Source of the DNA: Candidatus Rifleibacteriota bacterium
GTDB taxonomy: Bacteria; Muiribacteriota; Ozemobacteria; Ozemobacterales; Ozemobacteraceae
Length of the DNA stretch: 64,000 nucleotides
Assembly (NCBI GenBank): GCA_018818125.1
Contig: JAHISQ010000191.1
Location: 1-64,000, forward strand
Direction of reading: 5' to 3'
Positions within the stretch are counted from its first letter, which is position 1, and every line of letters begins with the position of its first letter. Under the pieces are notes generated by a model that searched no databases, was not told where the DNA came from, and saw only the letters and a list, made by a program, of their open reading frames with translations. The position numbers were made by a program, and so were the translations under genes. This document shows, piece after piece, positions 1 to 7,562 of this stretch.

Positions 1-560
1 ACTTTTACCCTGATTTCGCGTACGTGTCCGCCTTTGACTTCGACGTTGGCAACGCCGGAGATCTGTTGAAAGGCTGGTTTAATCTCGCGATCGGCAATCC
101 GGCGCAGTTCGACCAGATCGTAATCTCCGCCCAGAGCGACATTCAGCACCGGAGTCGCGTTGATGTCAACTTTTGAGACCGTAACCTGTTCTATGTCGCG
201 AGGTAGATTGCGTTTGGCCTGGTCCACCTTGGCGCGCAGATCCACTGCTGCAAGATCCAGGTCAGTGCCAAATTTAAAGTTGATTACAGTTTGTGAGAAG
301 CCTTCAAGTGAATAAGACTCAATTTTATCGACGTTTTCAACTGAGTTAATCTCGTCTTCGAGTTTCTTGGTTACGATGGTTTCAATTTCGGCAGGGTCGA
401 CGCCAGGATAGGGCGCCTGTACGAAGGCAATTGGAATATCTATGTTCGGAAAAAGTGCGACGTTGAGAGTCAGAAAGGCGCCAATGCCGATCAGCGCCAT
501 TCCCAGCATCAGCATGGTGACAGAAATTGGGCGATTAATTGATGTTCTGGGTATACTCAT
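1..560 (-). CDS. RND-family efflux pump, N-terminal part (cut by left edge)
   Basis: The frame is open from an ATG at 560 to the left edge, giving about 186 residues of a protein that normally has over 1000. It opens MSIPRTSINRPISVTM, followed by one hydrophobic helix (about residues 15-40) and then a periplasmic porter-like stretch with APYPGVDPAEIET, as in AcrB/HAE-1-type inner-membrane pumps that use the proton gradient to expel drugs, lipids or other compounds. It is the last gene visible in the tetR-tolC-adaptor-pump operon, 26 nt after the adaptor stop. The substrate cannot be told. A heavy-metal type pump is less likely from the start, but the deciding transmembrane residues lie outside the window. 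Confidence 0.88.
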   Translation of the reverse strand, partial: MSIPRTSINRPISVTMLMLGMALIGIGAFLTLNVALFPNIDIPIAFVQAPYPGVDPAEIETIVTKKLEDEINSVENVDKIESYSLEGFSQTVINFKFGTDLDLAAVDLRAKVDQAKRNLPRDIEQVTVSKVDINATPVLNVALGGDYDLVELRRIADREIKPAFQQISGVANVEVKGGHVREIRVK

Positions 561-581
561 GTTTTGTGTTTACCTGTATGT

Positions 582-634
582 GGCTCTTATGGTCTCTGAC
601 CATTAGAGCCACGTATCCCACTGTGCTCACTGGG
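582..634 (+). repeat. 53-bp two-hairpin palindromic repeat, copy 1 (inside adaptor 3' end)
   Basis: This segment matches the reverse complement of 3019-3071 at 46 of 53 positions. It contains a 13-bp-arm hairpin (GGCTCTTATGGTC with GACCATTAGAGCC, 12 of 13 pairs) and a second small hairpin (ATCCCA with TGGGAT). Differences between the copies keep the pairing: T-A becomes C-G in stem 1 and A-T becomes G-C in stem 2. It is read as coding sequence for the adaptor tail, antisense to the element orientation used in copy 2. Confidence 0.8.
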
Positions 635-1681
635 ATTTGCTGTGTCAGTGGCAACGCTGCCGTTAGCAGGGCGAACGACAACTTCCATGCCATCTGCAAG
701 TGTGTCTTGTCCGACAGTTACAACTTCGTCGTCAGTGCTGATCTCTTTGGCATAGGTGAAGTTGCCTTCCTGGGCGATTATGTTGATTTTGCGTCGGTAG
801 GACTTGCCGTCTTTAATGGTAAAAACAAAGCTTTCGCCGCGAAAATTGCGAATAGCCTGTGATGGAAAAAGCGGGGCTTCTTCGTAGGTTGCAAGCGTAA
901 TCAGTCCTTTTACAAACATGTTGCCCTTGAAGTAAAGATCAGGGTTAGCAACCTTGACTCTGACCTTGAAAGATCTTGAACTGTCAGCGTAGAGGTTGAT
1001 AAACGATACAATACCTGCGAATTTGTCTTCGACCAGACTTTCCTGACCAATCTTGATCTTGCGAATCTCTGACTCTGGTATTCTAGCATCGACATATACG
1101 TGATCGAGGTCGATAACTTTGCCCATGTTCTGGCCGCGTGCCATTGCCTGCCCGATTTCGATCGAGCGGTCTATGAAATATCCGGCGATAGGCGCTCTGA
1201 TTATACAGCGGTCAAGATCGAGCTTTGCCTTGTCATAGTCTGCCTGCGCCTGTTTCTGAGCGCTTTTTGATTTTATGTAGACTGTTGTTGCCATGTCGAG
1301 CGCTTTTTGAGTGATGGCTTTGCGATCGAACAGGGTTTTATTGCGTTCAAGATCTTTTTCGTCTTCGATCAACTGCTGTTTGGTGCGATCTAGAGCTGCT
1401 TCTGCCTGGCGCAGAGCGATGGCAAAGCGGATGTCATCTATTTTGCCAAGTGCCTGCCCCTGGGTTACTTTCTGCCCTTCTTCGATCATGATCTGGGCGA
1501 CCGGACCGGTTACATCGGACGCAGCATAGCTCTCAATTAGAGGCCGGGTTTCGCCGGTAAACAGCAGGCGCTGGTGGATGTTGCCCGTTTTGGGTTTAAC
1601 AGCGTTTACGTTTATCTGAGCTGTCGCCATAGAGGTTAGAGCGACAAATACTGTTATAAGAGAGGCTATTCTAGGATTCAT
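587..1681 (-). CDS. RND efflux periplasmic adaptor (membrane fusion protein, HlyD/AcrA type)
   Basis: The 364-residue protein has a signal peptide (residues 1-22, ending ATAQ), a first half of the lipoyl domain (GPVAQIMIEEGQKV), a long coiled-coil hairpin (about 90-155, rich in A, K, Q, E) and the second lipoyl half (IIRAPIAGYFIDRSIEIGQ), then beta-barrel and membrane-proximal domains. Such adaptors bridge the inner-membrane pump and TolC. The start ATG overlaps the tolC stop by 4 nt (ATGA) with a GGGGG Shine-Dalgarno, so the two are translationally coupled. The last 15 or so residues (from NPSEHSG to QRP) are encoded by one copy of a 53-bp palindromic repeat that also lies in the tolC signal peptide, so this tail is probably not original to the family. 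Confidence 0.93.
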   Translation of the reverse strand: MNPRIASLITVFVALTSMATAQINVNAVKPKTGNIHQRLLFTGETRPLIESYAASDVTGPVAQIMIEEGQKVTQGQALGKIDDIRFAIALRQAEAALDRTKQQLIEDEKDLERNKTLFDRKAITQKALDMATTVYIKSKSAQKQAQADYDKAKLDLDRCIIRAPIAGYFIDRSIEIGQAMARGQNMGKVIDLDHVYVDARIPESEIRKIKIGQESLVEDKFAGIVSFINLYADSSRSFKVRVKVANPDLYFKGNMFVKGLITLATYEEAPLFPSQAIRNFRGESFVFTIKDGKSYRRKINIIAQEGNFTYAKEISTDDEVVTVGQDTLADGMEVVVRPANGSVATDTANPSEHSGIRGSNGQRP

Positions 1682-3111
1682 TTTGTTCCCCCAAGATTGA
1701 GCGTCTTCATGAGAAAGTCGAAACTGAGCGGTGACGGGTTTTCGTCAAGTCTGACGATATTGTCGAAATGGTGCACCAGCAGCAGAATGTCGAGGTGCTT
1801 TTCGCGTTCATCATAATAGGCCTTGATTGCGGTTTGCGCAGAGTTGGTTAAAAGCCGCTGGGCATCAACGAGTTCAACGATCGAAGAAGCACCTTCCTGA
1901 TAGCGTGAAAAAACTATGCGCATGTTTTCGAAGCTCTGTTCAGCCATTTTTTCGGCAAAGTTGATGCGGGCAAGTGTGTTGTTATAGTCAGCCACTGCTT
2001 TTTCAAGCACGGCCCGTTTGCTGTTGGAAAGGTTTTTGATGCGCAGACTGGCGATTTCTGCAGATTTCTGCGCCAGCCTGACCGAATTTTCGATATCGTT
2101 GCCATTATATACCGGCGTAGTCAGCATAAATGTGGTCGTGATATCACGGGTGTTCTTGATTGGCCCCATTTCCTCGCCATGATTGTATGCCCCCTCGAAG
2201 CTCAAAGTGGGTAGGTGCGCACTTCTTGCCGACTTCGTTGCCTTTTTCAGAATTTCGAAATCAGTTCTGGCGAGTTTGATGTCATTGTCGATCTCAAACA
2301 TTGAGTCGAGAAGTGCTTCGTTAGAATAACTGGCTGGAGCAAACTTGAGACTTACCGGCAGCGTCAGTGATGCCAGGTTACAGGATGGAGTGTCGAGTAT
2401 CGCTGCCATGTCGTAAATCAGGTCGTCAAAGCTGTTTTGTGCCTTGACCATCTCAGTGTTTGAGTTGAGCTGCTCGACTTCGATTCTAAGAACATCATTG
2501 TGCAGCACCAGGCCAAGCTCTTCGTTAAGTTTGGCGATTTTCATCAATTCGGCGATCAAAACCAGGTCGGTTTTATGAACTTTGATCAGTTCGTTATCTC
2601 TGATCAGCTTAAAATAGATTCTGCCAAGTTCTTTGAGAACATTGATCTCCTGATTGCTTTTGAGAGTCTCTTTAATGCCGATCTTTAGTCTGGCGATTTC
2701 CTTTTGAATAGATGGAATTCTGCCAAGCCCGGGGTAGCTCTGAGTTAATCTGAGGGAGTAACTCAGAATTGAGTCGATACTGGAAGGGCTGCTGCTCTGA
2801 TAAGCGTCTTTAAAGGTGCGGTGCGTCTTGTTGGCTGACAGATTTACGTCGGGAATCAGCGCGTTGTATGCCTTCTTTTCTTCGATAAAGCTTTGCTCGA
2901 TTTCAAGGTCTGAAATCTGCAGGCTGAGGTTTCTTTCACGAGCCTGTTTAACCAGGTCAGCAAGTGTGCCGGCCTGCGCGGCTGTGCCGGCAAAAAGGCT
3001 GCAGATAAGGATCAAGGCCCCGGTGAGCACTGCGGGATACGAGGCTCTAATGGCCAAAGGCCATAAGAGCCTCCTAAAGCAATGAATTGCGAGTGATGCG
3101 TGTTTTTTCAT
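1678..3111 (-). CDS. TolC-family outer membrane efflux channel
   Basis: This 477-residue protein has two long amphipathic helical repeats (around 50-270 and 275-460) rich in A, L, E, K, N, as in outer-membrane factors (OEP family). The start LADLVKQARERNLSLQ and the conserved late block YQEGASSIVELVDAQRLL are typical. It forms the trimeric exit duct for the RND pump. The signal peptide is unusually long: a 3' hydrophobic core and AAQA cleavage site are normal, but residues 13-32 (LLWPLAIRASYPAVLTG) are encoded by the 53-bp palindromic repeat. The start overlaps the tetR stop by 4 nt (ATGA), and the stop overlaps the adaptor start by 4 nt. Confidence 0.93.
   Translation of the reverse strand: MKKHASLAIHCFRRLLWPLAIRASYPAVLTGALILICSLFAGTAAQAGTLADLVKQARERNLSLQISDLEIEQSFIEEKKAYNALIPDVNLSANKTHRTFKDAYQSSSPSSIDSILSYSLRLTQSYPGLGRIPSIQKEIARLKIGIKETLKSNQEINVLKELGRIYFKLIRDNELIKVHKTDLVLIAELMKIAKLNEELGLVLHNDVLRIEVEQLNSNTEMVKAQNSFDDLIYDMAAILDTPSCNLASLTLPVSLKFAPASYSNEALLDSMFEIDNDIKLARTDFEILKKATKSARSAHLPTLSFEGAYNHGEEMGPIKNTRDITTTFMLTTPVYNGNDIENSVRLAQKSAEIASLRIKNLSNSKRAVLEKAVADYNNTLARINFAEKMAEQSFENMRIVFSRYQEGASSIVELVDAQRLLTNSAQTAIKAYYDEREKHLDILLLVHHFDNIVRLDENPSPLSFDFLMKTLNLGGTK
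3019..3071 (-). repeat. 53-bp two-hairpin palindromic repeat, copy 2 (inside tolC signal peptide)
   Basis: Inverted partner of 582-634, 46 of 53 identical. Stem 1 is GGCTCTTATGGCC with GGCCATTAGAGCC (12 of 13 pairs); stem 2 pairs CCCG with CGGG. It is translated in frame as part of the tolC signal peptide without breaking the gene, which resembles palindromic elements that settle inside coding sequences. Confidence 0.8.
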
Positions 3112-3686
3112 GATTTGGCCACTCCATATAAAATTATGTCTACAGAATCTTCGAGTTCTTTTGGGCTGAATGGTTTGCCCAGCTTAAAGTCGCGCACCAG
3201 ATAGAAGTGTGCAACGCCAAGAACCATTCCTACCACGTTTTCGGGGTCAACTTGGCGAACAACGCCTGTTTTTATGGCATTTGTGATGTAGTCGCGCAAA
3301 GCATGAATATTAGGCAGCACCTTGTCGAAAGAAGCTCTGCGTGCTTCCAGGTTAAGCCTCTGTTCGCGCTCGAACCTGATCAGGCCGAGGCGCTGGTGTT
3401 GTTTAAAGACGCTCAAAAAGGTGTTCAGGCTTGCAGTGAGATATTCTTTAAGCCCCATCGTGCTGCAGCAGTTTTTTTGAATCTCTTTAGAAAGGGTAGT
3501 GACAAAAACATTTTCGAGTTCTTCCAGCAGAGAATCCTTGTTGCTGAAATAGCGGTAAAAAGTGCCCTTGCCACATTCTGCCAGGTTGATGATGTCATCT
3601 ATGGTTGTTTTTTCGAAGCCTTTCTCGAAGAACAGTTCGAGGCCAGCTTCGAGAATGAGTTCTTTTTTGCTTTTCTTTTTGGTCAT
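3108..3686 (-). CDS. TetR-family transcriptional repressor of the efflux operon
   Basis: The 192-residue protein has the TetR N-terminal helix-turn-helix (KELILEAGLELFFEKGFEKTTIDDIINLAECGKGTFYRYFSNKDSLL, residues about 8-55, key GKGTFYRYF) and an all-helical ligand domain of the usual size. It is the first gene of the operon with tolC, the adaptor and the pump, with a 4-nt overlap to tolC. A perfect 16-bp palindrome lies just downstream of its -10 box, so it probably represses its own operon until an efflux substrate binds. Two decayed copies of its start region occur at 14.2 and 16.2 kb. Confidence 0.93.
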   Translation of the reverse strand: MTKKKSKKELILEAGLELFFEKGFEKTTIDDIINLAECGKGTFYRYFSNKDSLLEELENVFVTTLSKEIQKNCCSTMGLKEYLTASLNTFLSVFKQHQRLGLIRFEREQRLNLEARRASFDKVLPNIHALRDYITNAIKTGVVRQVDPENVVGMVLGVAHFYLVRDFKLGKPFSPKELEDSVDIILYGVAKS

Positions 3687-3710
3687 TAAATAATTCCATA
3701 TAAAAATAAA

Positions 3711-3756
3711 GACTGACTAGTCAGTCAGTTTTAGCACTGTCGCCAAAAAAAGTCAA
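3711..3756 (-). promoter_or_regulatory. Promoter and TetR operator of the efflux operon
   Basis: On the minus strand a -35 TTGACT (3756-3751), a 17-nt spacer and a -10 TAAAAC (3733-3728) lead into the perfect 16-bp palindrome GACTGACTAGTCAGTC (3711-3726), which would cover the transcription start. The tetR ATG lies 25 nt further on. Position and symmetry make it the likely TetR binding site. Confidence 0.8.
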
Positions 3757-3843
3757 GATTGTTTTGTTGTGTCTCTCCGACCATTACGCAATCCCGACAA
3801 CTCGGAGGCTCAAAGGAGTTTTACGTTCCATTGCTGCTAAAGG

Positions 3844-6015
3844 TCATTGTGACGTTGCGGGAAGGGTGACGCAAAAACAGCTGCCTTCTGCTCTTGAATA
3901 CTCAATTGTGCCATTGATCTGTTTGGCCAGTACATTGACAAGCTGCAGGCCTAGCGACGAGGTGCCGCTAAAATCCGTGTCTGGCGGGTAGCCGACACCG
4001 TTATCGGTGACTGTCAGAACAAAAAAATCCTGATTTCTCTTCAAACCGACCTGAATTGTTCCGGCTCTCTCTCCCGGAAAAGCGTGCTTGAAACAGTTGG
4101 AGACCAGTTCATTCACGATCAGGCCGCAGGGAATGGCCACATTCAGATCCATGGCAATGTCTGCCATTTCCACTGACAATTTGATATGGGGCTGTTTGTA
4201 GGTGGCCGCTATTTCGACAAGGAGGCTTTGCAGATAATGTTTGAAACTTACATGCGTCAAATCGGGGGACTGATAAAGTTCTTTGTGAACCAGGGCCATA
4301 GAAAACACTCTGTCGCGGCTTGATTCCAGGATGGCCCGAACCTCAGGGTTGACATTTTTTTTCGCCTGTAGATTCAAAAGGCTGCAGACCACTTGCAGGT
4401 TGTTCTTTACCCGGTGATGGATCTCTTTAAGAAGAATTTCCTTTTCTCTTAACGAATTCTGTATCTGAGTTTCCGCCAGTTTGCGTTCTGCTATGTCCCA
4501 TGCAAGGTTCGCGACCTGTGTTACCAGAGCAGCATCTGAGTCGTGGTAATCACTTTCCTTGTTCGCAAGACCCAGAATGGCAACGAATTTATCGTTTCTA
4601 AAGACCGGAACGACAAGTTCACGAATTATCCGGGCATGCCCGGCAGGCAATCCCCTTCGCTGCTGAAGAGAGGGGTAATCGTTATGAATTACGGCCGCAC
4701 GCAACTTAATGCAATCAGCCCATCTTCCCGCTTTGACAAAGGAATAATGGGTGTCGTATTCTTTAATCTTACAAATTTCTAAAGTACTGGTCGACCAGGC
4801 TTGCAGCAAAAGCGTTGATTGGTCTGCGTTTACCAGATGGAAAAAAGAACATTTACTTTGGCAAACCGATTCAATTTCATCCAGGGTTTTTTGAAGAAAC
4901 TGATCCAGCGGGTATTTGAATGAATGTTCTAAAATCCTTGCCCGAACTTTAAAAACGAGTTCAGCGTTTTCTTTTTCGGTGATGTCACGACCAACCCCCT
5001 GATACTCGATCAGGCAGCCGTCAGGCGAATAGATGCCCCGATGGGTCCAGCGTTGAAAGCGCACAGCACCGTCGGGCATGATTACCCGATGCTGAAAGTC
5101 GATGATTGGTGTCTCAGGAGTTATCCCTTTGACACGTTTTTTGACTTTGGAGATGTCAGGTTCCGGGATGTGTGGAATGAAGTTTTTTCCTAAAATATCC
5201 TGGCTGCGTTTTCCAAAATAGTCCAGATAAGCTTCGTTTACAAACGACAGCCTTCCATCAGGAAGATATCGGCAGATCAATTCGGTCTGATCTTCGATGA
5301 TGGCAAGATACCGCGCCTCGCTATGTTGCAGAGCGGCTTCTGCCTCTGCCCGGCTGATTAAACATGCCAGAAATCTGTCTACCTCTTTAGCCGGGTTTTT
5401 CGATCCCAAAAATTCATCAGGTGGAATATAATTGTAGTTCTTGTAAACTCCGCCACCGTAGATAACGAGCGGATGGGTAGACAGAACATCTTTGATGACT
5501 TCGGGAGAAAAGCGATTGTAATTATACTGGCAGACAGCCAGCGCGTCGTTTTCAGGCAAGAAATAGTTCAACTTCGCCTCATATTCCATCAGGCGTTCGA
5601 CTCCGGGATCACCACCCAGCACCCAGGTCATTTCACCTGTGACTCTTAAAGCAGAAAATCCCATAGCCTTCGCTTCGTCCGTTGCACGCCGTAAAAAGGC
5701 GATCATCCGGTCAGGATCGAAATATTCTTCTTTGAGGTAGGTCTCCTGTTTGCTCACAATAGCTAGCTTTCCTGCAACGAGCGCAGCTTTTACATCCAGG
5801 CCCGCCGCCAGCATTCCGGTAAAAATTGCTTCAGCGGTATTGTCATCTGCGATATAAACGCACTTTTCTCCACGCTCCAGGCCGGCCTTTATAAAGGGGA
5901 ACACTGCGGCAAACTGCTCTTCCTGCGTCTTGTAAATCAGACACAGATGATTATGAACGGTAAGTCGGCTGATAGCCAGCTCCAGCTCAGTTTTGCTATC
6001 GGTTGGGTTGTTCAT
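3844..6015 (-). CDS. MEDS-PAS-GAF sensor histidine kinase (HisKA_2 type)
   Basis: I place the start at the ATG at 6015 (overlapping the upstream regulator by 20 nt) because the family domain starts right after it; a longer frame to 6141 would lie mostly inside the upstream gene. The 723-residue protein has a MEDS-like domain (about 15-180, HLCLIYKTQEEQ, ADDNT), a PAS domain (about 240-355), a GAF domain (about 370-510), a HisKA_2 dimer/phosphoacceptor helix (LLKEIHHRVKNNLQVV, His in HHRVKN) and an ATPase domain (NELVSNCFKHAF, DNGVG, SLGLQLV). No membrane segment is present, so it should be a soluble sensor. It is the last gene of the leftward signalling cluster and probably works with the regulator directly upstream. 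Confidence 0.9.
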   Translation of the reverse strand: MNNPTDSKTELELAISRLTVHNHLCLIYKTQEEQFAAVFPFIKAGLERGEKCVYIADDNTAEAIFTGMLAAGLDVKAALVAGKLAIVSKQETYLKEEYFDPDRMIAFLRRATDEAKAMGFSALRVTGEMTWVLGGDPGVERLMEYEAKLNYFLPENDALAVCQYNYNRFSPEVIKDVLSTHPLVIYGGGVYKNYNYIPPDEFLGSKNPAKEVDRFLACLISRAEAEAALQHSEARYLAIIEDQTELICRYLPDGRLSFVNEAYLDYFGKRSQDILGKNFIPHIPEPDISKVKKRVKGITPETPIIDFQHRVIMPDGAVRFQRWTHRGIYSPDGCLIEYQGVGRDITEKENAELVFKVRARILEHSFKYPLDQFLQKTLDEIESVCQSKCSFFHLVNADQSTLLLQAWSTSTLEICKIKEYDTHYSFVKAGRWADCIKLRAAVIHNDYPSLQQRRGLPAGHARIIRELVVPVFRNDKFVAILGLANKESDYHDSDAALVTQVANLAWDIAERKLAETQIQNSLREKEILLKEIHHRVKNNLQVVCSLLNLQAKKNVNPEVRAILESSRDRVFSMALVHKELYQSPDLTHVSFKHYLQSLLVEIAATYKQPHIKLSVEMADIAMDLNVAIPCGLIVNELVSNCFKHAFPGERAGTIQVGLKRNQDFFVLTVTDNGVGYPPDTDFSGTSSLGLQLVNVLAKQINGTIEYSRAEGSCFCVTLPATSQ

Positions 6016-6628
6016 CAGAAACGTCGCCGCATTCCTCTTCAAGCTGCTTTTTATAACAGTCAGGGCAAATTCCGTGGCTGAAGACGGCATCTGAATGCTT
6101 CGATATGTATGTCTCCAGCTGCTGCCAGCACTCTTTATCATCTCTGATTTTTTTGCAGTAGGAACAGATCGGCAGAAACCCGGTTAATTGCTTTACCTCG
6201 GCGCGGGCCTCGGCAAGTTTTCTGGTGAGCTGTTCCTTTTCCCTTTCAGTCTTGTGTTTGTAAAGTGCTATATCAACTGCAATACCCAGTTCTTTCATGC
6301 TGAAGGGCTTCACCATATAGCTGTATGGCCTCGTTGTCACCGCTTTTTGCACAGTGACCTCATCAGTGTGCGCCGTTACATATATTACCGGAATATCGTG
6401 GGCTTTCAGTATGTATTCAGCAGTTTCCGTACCGTCAAATTTTCCGGGAAGCCGAATGTCCATCAATATCAGGTTCGGTATTGGTGTGTCAGTGTTCTCA
6501 ATGTTTGCAATTACCTCCTCTCCTGAACTAAAGACATCAGCGACATAACCCAGGTCTTCAAGCTCGACTTTTATTTCCAGAGCGACTATACCCTCGTCTT
6601 CTACTATGAAAATTCTCTTTTTTCCCAT
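5996..6628 (-). CDS. Response regulator with C-terminal Cys4 (zinc-ribbon-like) domain
   Basis: The 210-residue protein has a receiver domain (residues 1-125; VEDE acidic pair, phosphoacceptor Asp in LILMDIRLPG, Thr in YVTAHTD, Lys in MVKPF), a short coiled coil (about 128-150) and a C-terminal segment with PICSYCKKIRDD and HGICPDC, i.e. two CxxC pairs that could bind a metal. There is no DNA-binding domain, so output is probably through protein contact. A strong AAGGAGG Shine-Dalgarno precedes the ATG. It overlaps the kinase gene downstream by 20 nt, which suggests that they form a pair. Confidence 0.9.
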   Translation of the reverse strand: MGKKRIFIVEDEGIVALEIKVELEDLGYVADVFSSGEEVIANIENTDTPIPNLILMDIRLPGKFDGTETAEYILKAHDIPVIYVTAHTDEVTVQKAVTTRPYSYMVKPFSMKELGIAVDIALYKHKTEREKEQLTRKLAEARAEVKQLTGFLPICSYCKKIRDDKECWQQLETYISKHSDAVFSHGICPDCYKKQLEEECGDVSDEQPNR

Positions 6629-6677
6629 CGCGGTCCTCCTTATACCTGTATATTGTAGTCGTAAGTTAACGAGGCTT

Positions 6678-7562
6678 TTAGGAAAGGTGTTTTACCAGGC
6701 GAACCTGGTTGCCGGAGCCCAGGTAGGAACATTCGTCAAATTGCAGCCTGGTCAGCATTATTCCGCGCCCATGGGAGGCCAGAAGGTTTTCCGGGTCGTT
6801 GGGGTCGGGAATATCATTCCAGGCAAAACCTGGGCCTTGATCGGTGATGAGCCATTCACAGCGTTCTTTGCTCATGTTGAACTCAAGGTTGACGGTGCGA
6901 TCTTCATATGGTGCAGTGCTGGTGCGGGTTTCAACAAGTTTTAACCAGTCGCCGCTGGCACCTTCCAGCGCTTCAGTTTTTTCATCATAGGTGATTTGCA
7001 GATTGCCGTGTTCGATGGCGTTGGCTAACATTTCCACCAGGCCGAGATGAATGCCCAGCCGATCCTGTTCCGGGAGAGCATGTTCAGTCTCGAGCATCAG
7101 TCGGTCAACAATTTTGCAAACCAGATCGAGTTGATTGAAAATTTTCATGCCCAGATTTCGCTGATAAATCAGCCCATATACTTCTCGCGTTCTGGTTCGA
7201 CTCTGCATAACCTGTGCGTATTTGTTCAAGAGAGTGATGATGTCTTTTTCCATGACCGGTTTCACCAGATAATCGTTGGCCTTCAAGCGCAAAGCTTTCA
7301 AAGTATACTGCGGAGCATCGAGAGTCGAATTGACTATCACCAGCGCGTTTGAATCCAATTTTCGAATCTTTTCCAACATTTCAAGACCGTCCATATTCGG
7401 CATTTGAATGTCGGTAAACACCACGTCTGGTTGAAAAGTTTTGAAGGTTTTCAAACCTTCCAGGCCATCTGGAGCAGAGACAGTTTCGTGGCCCTGCCGT
7501 TTTATTATCATTGCCATCAGGCTTCTGGTTGCATCATCATCTTCAACTACAAGTATTTTCAT
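6678..7562 (-). CDS. Response regulator fused to an RsbW-like (HATPase_c_2) kinase domain
   Basis: The start at 7562 is chosen because AAGGAGAAAG lies 6 nt upstream and the receiver domain starts at MKILVVEDDD; the longer frame would overlap the previous gene more. The 294-residue protein has a receiver (1-120; Asp in DVVFTDIQMPNMDG, Lys in YLVKP), a helical linker and a C-terminal GHKL ATPase of the anti-sigma/RsbW kind (about 165-290; LVEMLANAIEHGN, DQGPGF, SHGRGIMLTR). Such domains phosphorylate STAS anti-sigma-antagonists or sequester sigma factors. The receiver may switch that activity. The gene overlaps the upstream REC-kinase gene by 20 nt. Confidence 0.87.
   Translation of the reverse strand: MKILVVEDDDATRSLMAMIIKRQGHETVSAPDGLEGLKTFKTFQPDVVFTDIQMPNMDGLEMLEKIRKLDSNALVIVNSTLDAPQYTLKALRLKANDYLVKPVMEKDIITLLNKYAQVMQSRTRTREVYGLIYQRNLGMKIFNQLDLVCKIVDRLMLETEHALPEQDRLGIHLGLVEMLANAIEHGNLQITYDEKTEALEGASGDWLKLVETRTSTAPYEDRTVNLEFNMSKERCEWLITDQGPGFAWNDIPDPNDPENLLASHGRGIMLTRLQFDECSYLGSGNQVRLVKHLS

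Noticed and set aside
3772..3805. Possible third copy of the 53-bp palindromic repeat (TCTCTCCGACCATTA...ATCCCGAC)
   Set aside because: Only short patches match and neither stem is kept; chance similarity cannot be excluded.
3764..3991. 75-codon plus-strand frame after the tetR promoter
   Set aside because: Mostly antisense to the kinase 3' end and no start signal.
5996..7562. Two successive 20-nt gene overlaps in the kinase cluster
   Set aside because: The equal length is probably coincidence; both reflect ordinary coupled starts.
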